NCBI GenBank assembly: GCA_016926135.1 | Contig: JAFGPH010000615.1 | Span: 1-7,828, forward strand | Length of the DNA stretch: 7,828 nt | From: Deltaproteobacteria bacterium | GTDB lineage: Bacteria > Desulfobacterota > DSM-4660 > Desulfatiglandales > HGW-15 | Direction of reading: 5' to 3' | In this document: positions 1 through 7,431 of the stretch, piece by piece | How positions within the stretch are numbered: the first letter of the stretch is position 1 | Layout of the letters: each line of letters begins with the position of its first letter | Notes under the pieces: model-generated | Databases searched by the model: none | The model's input: only the letters and a program-made list of their open reading frames with translations | Told to the model about the DNA's origin: nothing | Made by a program: the position numbers and the translations under genes

Positions 1-2
1 AC

Positions 3-59
3 TGCCAAGGGAGGAAGGACTCCGTCTTCACCATCACTCCGAGACCCCGCTTTCCGTGA
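3..59 (+). CDS. possible C-terminal tail of an upstream gene (partial, weak)
   Basis: One frame is open from the left edge to a TGA at 57-59 and encodes 18 residues ending DSVFTITPRPRFP. The stretch S-V-F-T-I-T faintly resembles the last strand of a histidine-kinase ATPase domain, where G-x-G-S-x-F-T-I-x-L-P is usual. The glycine pattern and the leucine-proline are not intact here. The evidence is only this short resemblance. Another frame stays open longer, from 2 to 184, so this reading may be chance. The sequence left of the window would settle it. Confidence 0.15.
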   Translation, partial: CQGRKDSVFTITPRPRFP

Positions 60-141
60 CGCGTTGTATCCCGCGTCGTGGGGAGCAAGCCAAAACCGCA
101 CCCTTCGGGCCTGAATTTTTACAGATAGCGGAGAAGGGGGT

Positions 142-155
142 ACGAGTCAACTCGT
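142..155. repeat. short perfect palindrome upstream of the first gene
   Basis: ACGAGT and ACTCGT are exact reverse complements separated by CA, followed by three more T residues (156-158). It lies about 30 bases upstream of the predicted -35 box. It could be a small operator or the remnant of a weak terminator for an upstream gene. The stem is too short and AT-rich for confident assignment, and function is not shown. Confidence 0.25.
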
Positions 156-185
156 TTTCAAGGGGTCGGAACCGGAGATTATGAC

Positions 186-213
186 TTGTCTTTTTCCTTC
201 AGGTTGATATACT
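186..213 (+). promoter_or_regulatory. sigma70-like promoter for the operon
   Basis: TTGTCT at 186-191 matches the -35 consensus at 4 of 6 bases. TATACT at 208-213 matches the -10 consensus at 5 of 6. They are separated by a 16-base spacer. Transcription would start near 220, leaving a leader of roughly 38 bases before the ATG at 258. It is the only good promoter match noticed in front of the closely packed gene run, so it may drive all of it. This rests on a consensus match only. Confidence 0.45.
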
Positions 214-257
214 CCCTTGCTTAAAGCCGTTGTGTGGCGGAGGTGGATGTCGACAGG

Positions 258-743
258 ATGCTGAAGCGGGTCGGTGTATTGTCGGATACGCATCTGAGCA
301 GGGTGACGAAGGATTTTACGGAGATCGTGGACCAGTACCTTTCCGATATGGACATCATTCTCCACGCAGGGGATTACGTATCGTACGAGGTGGTGAGGTT
401 CCTGAGCAAGTGGAATTTCCAGGGTGTTCAAGGCAATATGGACGCCCTGGACATCAAGGAGACCCTGCCCGAGAAGGCCGTGATCAAGGTGGGTCCCTGG
501 AAGGTGGGCCTCATACACGGATGGGGTCCTTCCAAGGGAATCGAGGAGAGGCTCTGGACACAGTTTCAATCTGTGGATGTGATCGTTTACGGGCATGCCC
601 ACAGGGCGGCGAACCACTGGCGTGAGGGAGTTCTTCTCTTCAATCCGGGGACGGCTACAGGCTACAACCCTTCGGGGTCGAACAGCCTGGGCATTCTGGA
701 GTTCGGGGATGTTGTCAGGGGTGAGATCATCGACATTACATGA
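258..743 (+). CDS. YfcE/MJ0936-type metallophosphoesterase
   Basis: Predicted metal-dependent phosphodiesterase of the calcineurin-like superfamily, cytosolic and 161 residues long, the usual size for the single-domain YfcE/MJ0936 group. All metal-binding signatures are visible: D10-x-H12 in VLSDTH, D39 in HAGD, N60 in the G-N-M-D motif, H87 in LIHGWG, and G112-H-A-H115 near the C-terminus, followed by F-N-P-G. Family members hydrolyse model phosphodiesters in vitro. The natural substrate is generally unclear and cannot be read here. I chose the ATG at 258 because the protein then begins MLKRVGVLSD, as relatives do, with a GGAGGT at 239-244 upstream (13-base gap, rather long). An in-frame GTG at 234 would add eight residues but has no ribosome binding site and sits only about 14 bases from the predicted transcript start. 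It is the first gene of the run, 61 bases before the HIT gene. Confidence 0.88.
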   Translation: MLKRVGVLSDTHLSRVTKDFTEIVDQYLSDMDIILHAGDYVSYEVVRFLSKWNFQGVQGNMDALDIKETLPEKAVIKVGPWKVGLIHGWGPSKGIEERLWTQFQSVDVIVYGHAHRAANHWREGVLLFNPGTATGYNPSGSNSLGILEFGDVVRGEIIDIT

Positions 744-804
744 TCGCCGGGAACGGTGACGGGAAGGATCGGCGAATGGGAAGAATGGGGGCGGTGTTTG
801 TTTT

Positions 805-1284
805 ATGAAGGTACTTTGGGCGCCTTGGAGAATGGGGTATATCCTTTCTGAGCAGAAGGAGCCGAACTGCATCTTCTGCCCGGGAGGAGACCGGAAAAAG
901 GACGGGGAACGATTGATCCTGTGTCTGGGGGAGCGCACCCTCGTGATGATGAACCGTTTCCCTTACAACAACGGGCACCTGCTCGTAGCGCCCGTCAGAC
1001 ATGTTTCAGGGCTGGAAATGCTGAATCAGGAGGAGACCCTGGACCTCCTGCTCACGGTCCGCAAGTCCATAGAGATCCTGAAACGCAAGATGGGCCCGGA
1101 GGGTTTCAACGTAGGCCTGAACCTGGGTCACGTGGCGGGAGCCGGGGTGGAGGAGCACATCCATTTTCACATCGTCCCTAGGTGGAAAGGGGATACCAAT
1201 TACATGACGGTCCTTGACGATGTGCGTGTCATTCCCGAGCATATTCAGGAAACCTATCGAAAGCTCTGCCCCGAGTTCGTCTGA
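805..1284 (+). CDS. HIT family protein, Ap4A phosphorylase-like
   Basis: Cytosolic histidine-triad nucleotide-binding protein of 159 residues. The triad H118-I-H120-F-H122-I-V is intact. H120 should be the nucleophile that forms the nucleotidyl-enzyme intermediate, by family knowledge. C22-x2-C25 near the N-terminus is the half zinc site found in many HIT proteins. The opening K-V-L-W-A-P-W-R-M, the N-x-G-L-N-L-G and A-G-A-G-V segments before the triad, and P-R-W-x-G-D-T-N-Y-M after it are typical of the group containing the mycobacterial Ap4A phosphorylase Rv2613c. They are unlike the short Hint hydrolases. Degradation of diadenosine polyphosphates is therefore the best guess, but the choice between phosphorylase and hydrolase is inference. 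The ATG at 805 is the natural start, although upstream there is only a weak G-rich ribosome binding site (near 787-796). lapA starts 27 bases after the stop. Confidence 0.9.
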   Translation: MKVLWAPWRMGYILSEQKEPNCIFCPGGDRKKDGERLILCLGERTLVMMNRFPYNNGHLLVAPVRHVSGLEMLNQEETLDLLLTVRKSIEILKRKMGPEGFNVGLNLGHVAGAGVEEHIHFHIVPRWKGDTNYMTVLDDVRVIPEHIQETYRKLCPEFV

Positions 1285-1311
1285 TCGGGGCCTGGCGACC
1301 GGAGGAGGAAT

Positions 1312-1659
1312 ATGGCACATGTTAAGATCATCCTGGCGATTCTGCTGGGCGTGTTGATTCTCATCGTGGCCATCCAGAACCACGAGGCCATGAGCAGGAC
1401 GGTGCAGTTGAGGTTGAATCCTGTTTTCGCGGCGGAGCAGAAGTCGGGAGACATCAGCTTGTACCAGATGGTCCTGGTCACCTTTCTCCTGGGTGTCATT
1501 TTAACGGGACTCTACGGCATGGTGGAGCGCTTCCGCCTGAAACGACAGATCAAGACCCTTACCAGGGACCTCCAGGACAAGGACAAGGAGATCAGCTCCC
1601 TCAGAAATCTGCCTTTGACTTACGACAACGTGACGACCAACCAAGGGGATGGAACCTGA
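1312..1659 (+). CDS. lapA: LapA-like inner-membrane protein (DUF1049)
   Basis: Small inner-membrane protein of 115 residues, close to the roughly 100-residue family length. Two hydrophobic segments are visible at about residues 5-22 and 52-70. A short polar, probably periplasmic loop lies between them. A charged stretch at about 71-98 (E-R-F-R-L-K-R-Q onward) is likely a cytoplasmic coiled coil, followed by a short polar tail. The I-Q-N-H-E pattern after the first membrane segment and the R-L-K-R-x-I after the second are typical of the family. In E. coli, LapA is encoded directly before LapB and works with it in LPS assembly and LpxC control. The same order here supports the call more than the short sequence alone does. 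A strong ribosome binding site, GGAGGAGG at 1301-1308, precedes the ATG. The gap to lapB is 24 bases. Confidence 0.85.
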   Translation: MAHVKIILAILLGVLILIVAIQNHEAMSRTVQLRLNPVFAAEQKSGDISLYQMVLVTFLLGVILTGLYGMVERFRLKRQIKTLTRDLQDKDKEISSLRNLPLTYDNVTTNQGDGT

Positions 1660-1683
1660 GGACGGTGAGAAGGGAGACACCTC

Positions 1684-2967
1684 ATGTGGCAGCAGCTCTG
1701 GCAGTGGTTTCGGGAACCTGAGAACCAGAGACTTTGCCTGGGTGTCATCGCAGGTCTCGTTGCCGGTTGGGTGGTCGGCCGTCTTGCAGCCCGCAGCAAG
1801 GCGAAGGAAGCCAAATCCCTGGCCAAGGACGGGGACAAGGCCTTTTTCAAGGGCATCCAGTACATCCTGTCCAACGATCACGATCAAGCGATCGAAGAAT
1901 TCACCAAATCGGTTCAGATCAATTCCGACACCATAGAGACCTATGTGGCCCTGGGGAATCTCTACCGTTCCAAAGGGGATATCGACCGGGCTATCCGGGT
2001 CCGGCAGAGCATCATCCTGAGGCCTCACATGGATGAGCAACTCAAACTCAGGGCTCTTTTCGATCTCGGCCTGGACTATCGGAAGGGGGGATTTCTGAAC
2101 CGGGCCCTTGAGACCTTTCTCAGTGTGCTCCAGCGGATGCCCACCCATCTGGAGACCCTGAGGGAGGTGGAGAAGATCTATGAGGAGATGAAGGACTGGG
2201 CGAGCGCCTTTGCGACCCGTCAACGGATCACCAGGCTCGTCAAGGGAGACCATGCCCATATCCTCGCCCATCACCAGACCGAGATGGGGAAGGCCTTCCT
2301 TGAGAAGGGAGAGGTTTCCAAGGCAAAATCCTGCTTCAAATCAGCCCTGTCGATCGATGAAACGTGTTTGGATGCCTACCTTCACCTGGGGGATCTCCAC
2401 TTCGCCCGGCAGGACTACAAGCAGGCCATTGCCACCTGGAAGAAGGTGGTGAACGTCTCGCCCCGTTTCACCTTTCTCGCCTATCGCCGATTGGAAGGGG
2501 CCTACGCCCAAATGAAGAACCTCAAGCCCGTGAGCGATTTCCTGAAGGAATGCGCCCAGCTCACCTCCGATCCTTTCACGCACATGGCCCTGGCACGGTA
2601 TCTTTACAACGAGAAGGACTACCAGGGCGCCCTCAGGGAACTCCGCAATGCCCTGGACCTCGATCCCACCTTCTGGGAAGCCAGGAAACTCATGGGCGAG
2701 ATCCACATCGCCCAGGGGATGAATGCCGAAGCCCTCGAAGCCTACAGGGATGTCCTGTCCCATCTGAACGTGCCCTACCTGAAATTCCAGTGCCGCAATT
2801 GCGGGTTCAGACCCGTGGACCTCCAATGGCAATGCCCCCAGTGCAGGCAGTGGGACACCACCGACATGATGGAGTCCGGTGCCGTGGACTCCACCTCCCT
2901 CCGGGAGCCTCCGGGAGACATCCACGAACCCTCCCGACAGCGAGAGATCCGGGAGGGAGAGGGATGA
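1684..2967 (+). CDS. lapB: LapB (YciM), TPR and rubredoxin-like regulator of LPS synthesis
   Basis: Membrane-anchored TPR protein of 427 residues. In E. coli, LapB brings LpxC to the FtsH protease and so limits LPS synthesis. The order of parts matches: one membrane segment at about 17-36 ending G-R-L-A-A-R-S, then TPR units from about 48 to 360 (clear ones at about 82-115, 197-226, 230-260 and 298-330), then a zinc-binding domain with C370-x2-C373 and C384-x2-C387. Its pattern R-N-C-G-F...W-Q-C-P-x-C-R-x-W resembles E. coli LapB closely. The segment G-N-L-Y-R-S-K-G-D-I-D-R-A-I-R is also typical. The protein is about 38 residues longer than E. coli LapB (389); most of this is a polar tail after residue 392. 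A ribosome binding site, AGGGAG at 1671-1676, lies 7 bases before the ATG. The stop overlaps the mutS start (ATGA). FtsH and LpxC are not in the window. Confidence 0.93.
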   Translation: MWQQLWQWFREPENQRLCLGVIAGLVAGWVVGRLAARSKAKEAKSLAKDGDKAFFKGIQYILSNDHDQAIEEFTKSVQINSDTIETYVALGNLYRSKGDIDRAIRVRQSIILRPHMDEQLKLRALFDLGLDYRKGGFLNRALETFLSVLQRMPTHLETLREVEKIYEEMKDWASAFATRQRITRLVKGDHAHILAHHQTEMGKAFLEKGEVSKAKSCFKSALSIDETCLDAYLHLGDLHFARQDYKQAIATWKKVVNVSPRFTFLAYRRLEGAYAQMKNLKPVSDFLKECAQLTSDPFTHMALARYLYNEKDYQGALRELRNALDLDPTFWEARKLMGEIHIAQGMNAEALEAYRDVLSHLNVPYLKFQCRNCGFRPVDLQWQCPQCRQWDTTDMMESGAVDSTSLREPPGDIHEPSRQREIREGEG

Positions 2968-5576
2968 ACGCGGCCACACCCATGTTCAGACAGTACATGG
3001 GAATCAAGAGCCAAAACCCGGATGCGATCCTTTTCTATCGAATGGGCGACTTCTACGAGATGTTCTTCGAAGACGCAGAGCTCGCCTCCAGGATTCTGGG
3101 GATCACCCTCACCTCCCGGGGCACCCACAATGGCCAGAAGGTGCCCATGTGCGGCGTGCCGCACCACTCCTCCAAGGCCTACATATCCAGACTCATCGAG
3201 AACGGCTGGAAGGTGGCCATCTGCGAGCAGACCGAGGACCCCAGGGCGGCCAAGGGGATTGTGAAGCGAGAGGTTGTGAGGGTGGTGACACCCGGATCGG
3301 TGCTGGAAGAAGGGGAGGTGGGCAGCAAAAACAATGTGTATCTATCGGCCCTCTCCGGTGAAGAAGGCCCCTACGGCCTGGCCCACGTGGATTTCTCCAC
3401 GGCCGAATTCCGGGTGACCGAGGTGGATGAGCTGACGGAAGCCCTGGACGAACTCAGGAGGATCGGCCCGGCGGAGCTACTCATCCAAGAAGGGAGCGGG
3501 ATTCTGAGGCACAGGGGGCTTGCGGCTTACAGGGTGGAAGAACTTCCGAAGGAGGTCTTTGAGGGGGAAAGGGCCGAATCCCTCCTGAAGGATCAGCTTG
3601 GGGTAAGATCCCTTGCGGGATTCGGTTGTGAGGACATGGCCCAGGGGATCAGGGCGGCGGGGGCGATCGTCCACTACCTACGGGAGACCCAGAAGGCAAG
3701 CCCGCTGCACATCCGGGAAATCGCGGCCTACCGACTCGGCGACTACATGTTCCTGGACGAGTCGACTACGGCCAATCTTGAGCTCTTCCGGACCATGAGG
3801 CGCCAGTCCCAGAAGGGTTCCCTTTTCGACATCCTGGACAGGACCCTCACACCCATGGGAACCCGGCTCCTCAAGAAATGGATGGGGTATCCGCTGCTGG
3901 ACCTGAGAGAGATCCGGAGGAGACTGGGCGCGGTTGCCGGATTCAGGGACGACGCCGGGCTCAGGGAGGAAATCAGGGACCAGCTCCAGGGGATCTATGA
4001 TCTGGAGAGACTGAACGGCCGCATCTCCCTCGGCAGGGCGAATGCGAGGGACCTGGTGGCCCTCAAGCTCTCGGTCAGAAGGCTCCCCGCAATTCGTGAA
4101 AGACTCATTGACTCGAGCAGCGAACTCCTCTCCGACATCGCAGCAGGCCTGGACAGCCTTCAGGATGTCGGGGATCGCATCGATGCGGCCATCCATGAGG
4201 AACCCCCCGTCTCTCTCAAGGAGGGAGGATTGATCCGAGACGGATACGACCCCGAACTGGACCGCCTTCTTTCGATCACCCGGGACGGGAAGAAGTGGAT
4301 CGCCGAAATGGCTGCAGCCGAGCAGAAGCGCACAGGGATCTCAAGCCTGAAGATCGGCTATAACCGGGTGTTCGGATATTATATCGAGATCTCCAAATCG
4401 AATCTGCACCTCGCACCGCCCGAGTACGTCCGAAAACAGACCCTGGTCAATGGGGAGCGTTTCATCACGGAGGAACTCAAGAAGTACGAGGAGATGGTGC
4501 TGGGCGCCGAAGAAAAAAGGGTTGCCCTGGAATGCGAGATCTTCGAGAAGGTACGGGAGAACGTGGCCCGCGAGAACGGGCGGATCAGGGAGACGGCAAG
4601 ACGCATCGGCGAGATCGACTGCCTCGCCGCCCTTGCTGAAACGGCCGACCTGAACGGCTATGTGTGCCCTGAGGTAAACGAGAGCGGGATGATCCGGATC
4701 GTGGACGGCAGACACCCCGTAATCGAGCGAACGGTCAGGGACGAGGAGTTCGTGCCCAACGATATCCGTCTGGATGACCAGGACGAGCAGCTCCTCATCG
4801 TCACGGGACCCAACATGGCGGGCAAGTCCACGGTCCTGAGGCAGGTGGCTCTTACGGTCCTGATGGCCCAGATGGGAGGATTCGTTCCCGCATCGAGGGC
4901 CGTGATCGGGCTGGTGGACCGCGTTTTCACCCGTATCGGCGCTTCGGACGATCTGGCCAAGGGGCAGAGCACGTTCATGGTGGAGATGAATGAGACAGCC
5001 AATATCCTTCGAAATGCGACCCCACGCAGCCTGGTCATCCTGGACGAGATCGGCCGTGGAACCAGCACCTATGACGGCCTCAGTATTGCATGGGCGGTGG
5101 CCGAGGCCTTGCACGACAGGGAGGGAAAAGGGGTGAAGACCCTCTTTGCCACCCACTATCATGAGCTGATGGAACTGGTGGCGACCAAGAAGAGGGCGAA
5201 AAACTTCAATATTGCCGTGAAGGAGTGGAAGGACCGGATCATTTTCCTGAGGAAGCTGGTTCCGGGAGGAATGAGCCGAAGCTACGGAATCCAGGTGGCC
5301 CGGATTGCGGGACTCCCTCTGGAGGTCATCGACCGGGCCAAGGAAGTCCTGGAGAACCTGGAGGGCCGTGAACTGGATGACGCCGGGGCTCCCCGGGTGG
5401 CCCATACGCGGAGGATGAAAGGGAAAGACGAGCCCTTACAGTTGGGCCTGTTCGGTGCTGCGGACCAGAAGCTGAGGAACTGGATCCTGGACCTGGACTT
5501 GCCGTCCATGAGTCCCCTGGAAGCGCTGATCGAGATGAACAAGCTCAAGGAGTATCTGGAGAAGAAGGCGACGTGA
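2964..5576 (+). CDS. mutS: DNA mismatch repair protein MutS
   Basis: Mismatch-recognition ATPase of methyl-directed or general mismatch repair, 870 residues (E. coli 853). It binds mispairs as a dimer and, with MutL, starts strand repair. The N-terminal domain carries the F30-x-E32 wedge motif in MGDFYEMFF. The following G-V-P-H-H and C-E-Q-x-E-D-P blocks are typical. The C-terminal ATPase has a P-loop G-P-N-M-A-G-K-S-T at about 615-623, a Walker B ending D694-E695 followed by G-R-G-T-S-T-Y-D-G, and A-T-H-Y-H at about 729-733. Near the end, Q826-L-G-L-F830 fits the beta-clamp binding consensus. The last residues, S-P-L-E-A-L onward, form the usual tetramer-forming tail. No key residue is missing. 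The ATG at 2964 was chosen because family members begin here, it has a purine-rich site (GGGAGGGA, 2951-2958), and it overlaps the lapB stop by 4 bases. The same frame is open 600 bases upstream, but that part is a shadow of lapB. Confidence 0.97.
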   Translation: MNAATPMFRQYMGIKSQNPDAILFYRMGDFYEMFFEDAELASRILGITLTSRGTHNGQKVPMCGVPHHSSKAYISRLIENGWKVAICEQTEDPRAAKGIVKREVVRVVTPGSVLEEGEVGSKNNVYLSALSGEEGPYGLAHVDFSTAEFRVTEVDELTEALDELRRIGPAELLIQEGSGILRHRGLAAYRVEELPKEVFEGERAESLLKDQLGVRSLAGFGCEDMAQGIRAAGAIVHYLRETQKASPLHIREIAAYRLGDYMFLDESTTANLELFRTMRRQSQKGSLFDILDRTLTPMGTRLLKKWMGYPLLDLREIRRRLGAVAGFRDDAGLREEIRDQLQGIYDLERLNGRISLGRANARDLVALKLSVRRLPAIRERLIDSSSELLSDIAAGLDSLQDVGDRIDAAIHEEPPVSLKEGGLIRDGYDPELDRLLSITRDGKKWIAEMAAAEQKRTGISSLKIGYNRVFGYYIEISKSNLHLAPPEYVRKQTLVNGERFITEELKKYEEMVLGAEEKRVALECEIFEKVRENVARENGRIRETARRIGEIDCLAALAETADLNGYVCPEVNESGMIRIVDGRHPVIERTVRDEEFVPNDIRLDDQDEQLLIVTGPNMAGKSTVLRQVALTVLMAQMGGFVPASRAVIGLVDRVFTRIGASDDLAKGQSTFMVEMNETANILRNATPRSLVILDEIGRGTSTYDGLSIAWAVAEALHDREGKGVKTLFATHYHELMELVATKKRAKNFNIAVKEWKDRIIFLRKLVPGGMSRSYGIQVARIAGLPLEVIDRAKEVLENLEGRELDDAGAPRVAHTRRMKGKDEPLQLGLFGAADQKLRNWILDLDLPSMSPLEALIEMNKLKEYLEKKAT

Positions 5577-7387
5577 AGGGCAGGCCTACCAGACTTGCTG
5601 GGGTTTTCCTCTTGGCGGCCCTCCTGTTCTCTGCCGCAGTCGCAGAGGTCTGGGGAAAGAGCCTCTCCGCACCAGAGTCCCTTCTGAGGAGCGCAGGGGA
5701 GTGCCAGAAGGCCCTCTATAAGTCCAAAGAGAAGATGAAGTACCGCCACAACTGGCTGAGGTGTATCGAGACCTATCGAAAGCTGGCGGAACGATATCCC
5801 CAGAGTGAACAGGCAGTGAAGGGCCTTTTCAGGGCGGCGGAGATGTACACGAGGCTCCACGCCTTCTCAGGGCAGGAGCAGGACTTGGACGATGCCATGG
5901 GGCTCTACCGGCACCTCGCGGATCGTTATCCCAAACATCCCCTGGCAGACGACGCCCAATACAGGATCGGCGAGATCTATTACGAAGAGAAGAATGATCT
6001 CACCCAGGCCTACGTGGAATTCCTCAAGGTGGATATCAAGTTCCCTCACGGCGACATGCGGCCCAAGGCCAGGGCCATGCTGGATAAGCTCTCGGCAGTG
6101 CTTACCAGCAAGGACAAGCAGAGGGCCGGGAAGGCGGAGGACGCATCTTCCCAGGGCCTCACAGGGGTACAGGGCATCCGCCACTGGTCAACACCCAGCT
6201 ACACCAGGGTCGTGATCGACCTCGAGAGGGCCGTCCAGTACGAGTCCCATCTCCTGAAGGAGGATCCGGACCTGAAGAAGCCCAGAAGGCTCTACGTGGA
6301 TCTCAGAAATACCCACGTCTCGTCGGACATTAACACCAACATCCCCATCGGCGACGGTCTTCTCAAGGCGGCCAGGGCCGGGCAGTACACCAAGGAAACG
6401 GTGCGCGTGGTGCTCGACATCAACAGTATCGGGGGCTACAAGGTTTTCCCCCTGCACGACCCTTTTCGTATCGTGATTGATGTGAAGGGGGTTGAGGAGA
6501 AAGGGGCCGGGGACAAAGGCGAGAAAGAGAAGGTGGAGAAGAAGCGCGAAGAGGAGAAGCCGAAGGAACCGGAGAAGCAGGTAGCCAAGGTGGCGCCCAA
6601 GCCCGAAGGCAAGATAGACCGGACCCGTGTGAGGAGGGGCATCCGGAAGGAGAAGACCCCGGACAAGAGCCTGTCCCTTGCCAGACAGCTCGGGCTGGGC
6701 GTCAGCAAGATCGTCATCGATCCCGGCCATGGGGGGAAGGATCCGGGATGCTTCATCAACGGCAAGATCGAGGAAAAAAACATCGTTCTCGGCTTTGCCC
6801 AGGTTCTGGCCCGGAGAATTCGGGAGAAACTGGGCTGTGAAGTCGTCCTGACCAGGGAAAAGGACGTGTTCATTCCCCTGGAGAGAAGGACCGCCTTTGC
6901 CAATATGCAGAAGGCCGACCTTTTCATTTCTCTTCACATCAATGCCCACAAACAGGATGACGTTCACGGCCTGGAGACCTATTTCCTGAATATGGCCACC
7001 GACGAAAGGGCAGTCATGGTGGCCGCACGGGAGAACGCCACGTCGGAGAAGAACATCAGCGATCTGCAGAAGATCCTGAATGATCTCATGCTGAACACCA
7101 AGATCAGCGAGTCGAGCAAGCTGGCCCATGAGGTACAGAAGGGGATGGTCGGAGAGGTGAAGAAGAAGTTCGATCGCGTGAAGGACCTGGGGGTGAAACA
7201 GGCTCCATTTTACGTGCTTATCGGCGCCGAGATGCCCGCCATCCTTGTGGAGATGGGATTCATCACCAATCCCGCGGAAAGAAAGCGCCTGCTCAGCAAG
7301 TCCTACCAGGAAATTCTGGCCGATGGCATCCTCAGTGGAATAGGGCGTTACGTGAAGGGAATCGATCTGGTTTACCTGGGCCGATGA
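5573..7387 (+). CDS. secreted N-acetylmuramoyl-L-alanine amidase (TPR, AMIN, Amidase_3)
   Basis: Periplasmic zinc amidase of the AmiA/B/C type that cuts the bond between MurNAc and L-Ala in peptidoglycan, mainly during daughter-cell separation. It has 604 residues. A signal peptide lies at about 1-24 (basic n-region, hydrophobic core, A-A-V-A before a likely cleavage site). TPR-like repeats in the style of BamD/CpoB follow at about 40-175. An AMIN domain at about 199-306 would be expected to localise the enzyme at the septum. A Lys/Glu-rich linker covers about 307-350, and Amidase_3 runs from about 378 to 597. The catalytic residues are all visible: H386 in DPGHGG, E401 in E-E-K-N, H455 in SLHINAH and E560 in VEMGF. 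A helical insertion at about 488-530 may be the autoinhibitory helix known in AmiB/AmiC. The GTG start overlaps the mutS stop (GTGA), with AAGG at 5565-5568 upstream. It is much longer than E. coli AmiC because of the TPR part and linker. Confidence 0.92.
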   Translation: MKGRPTRLAGVFLLAALLFSAAVAEVWGKSLSAPESLLRSAGECQKALYKSKEKMKYRHNWLRCIETYRKLAERYPQSEQAVKGLFRAAEMYTRLHAFSGQEQDLDDAMGLYRHLADRYPKHPLADDAQYRIGEIYYEEKNDLTQAYVEFLKVDIKFPHGDMRPKARAMLDKLSAVLTSKDKQRAGKAEDASSQGLTGVQGIRHWSTPSYTRVVIDLERAVQYESHLLKEDPDLKKPRRLYVDLRNTHVSSDINTNIPIGDGLLKAARAGQYTKETVRVVLDINSIGGYKVFPLHDPFRIVIDVKGVEEKGAGDKGEKEKVEKKREEEKPKEPEKQVAKVAPKPEGKIDRTRVRRGIRKEKTPDKSLSLARQLGLGVSKIVIDPGHGGKDPGCFINGKIEEKNIVLGFAQVLARRIREKLGCEVVLTREKDVFIPLERRTAFANMQKADLFISLHINAHKQDDVHGLETYFLNMATDERAVMVAARENATSEKNISDLQKILNDLMLNTKISESSKLAHEVQKGMVGEVKKKFDRVKDLGVKQAPFYVLIGAEMPAILVEMGFITNPAERKRLLSKSYQEILADGILSGIGRYVKGIDLVYLGR

Positions 7388-7417
7388 GGACGCTCTGCAG
7401 AAAAGAACGTCACTTTT

Positions 7418-7431
7418 GGGGGGGGGAGGAG
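7418..7431 (+). promoter_or_regulatory. nine-G tract running into the ribosome binding site
   Basis: A homopolymer of nine G (7418-7426) runs directly into AGGAG (7427-7431), giving a strong Shine-Dalgarno element 4 bases before the ATG at 7436. It supports that start. A G tract of this length can slip during replication, but whether this one varies is not known. It could also carry a sequencing or assembly length error. Confidence 0.6.

Noticed and set aside
101..120. CCC-TTC-GGG followed by a five-T run, as a possible intrinsic terminator
   Set aside because: The stem is only 3 bp and the T run is separated from it by six bases or more, too weak to call.
2..184. Open frame at the left edge on the + strand
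   Set aside because: It has no recognisable motif and an arginine-rich composition, and it runs through the palindrome; probably chance in GC-rich DNA.
744..775. Inverted repeat TCGCCG/CGGCGA between the phosphoesterase and HIT genes
   Set aside because: It is a six-base stem with a 20-base loop and no T run; likely chance.
147..938. Open frame of 263 codons on the - strand across the phosphoesterase and HIT genes
   Set aside because: It overlaps two well-supported genes and has no domain or ribosome binding site that I could see.
1501..2274. Open frame of 257 codons on the - strand opposite lapA/lapB
   Set aside because: Its composition is typical of an antisense shadow and no motif is recognised; the + strand genes explain the sequence.
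2364..2963. Upstream extension of the mutS frame inside lapB
   Set aside because: The frame is open, but its product does not resemble any part of MutS; the family start is at 2964 with a ribosome binding site.
4341..5405. Open frame of 354 codons on the - strand opposite mutS
   Set aside because: It is antisense to the conserved ATPase domain of MutS, has no recognisable domain, and follows codon-position shadowing.
7401..7417. AAAAG/CTTTT inverted repeat before the 74-residue gene
   Set aside because: It is a five-pair, mostly A-T stem followed by G residues rather than T; not a terminator.
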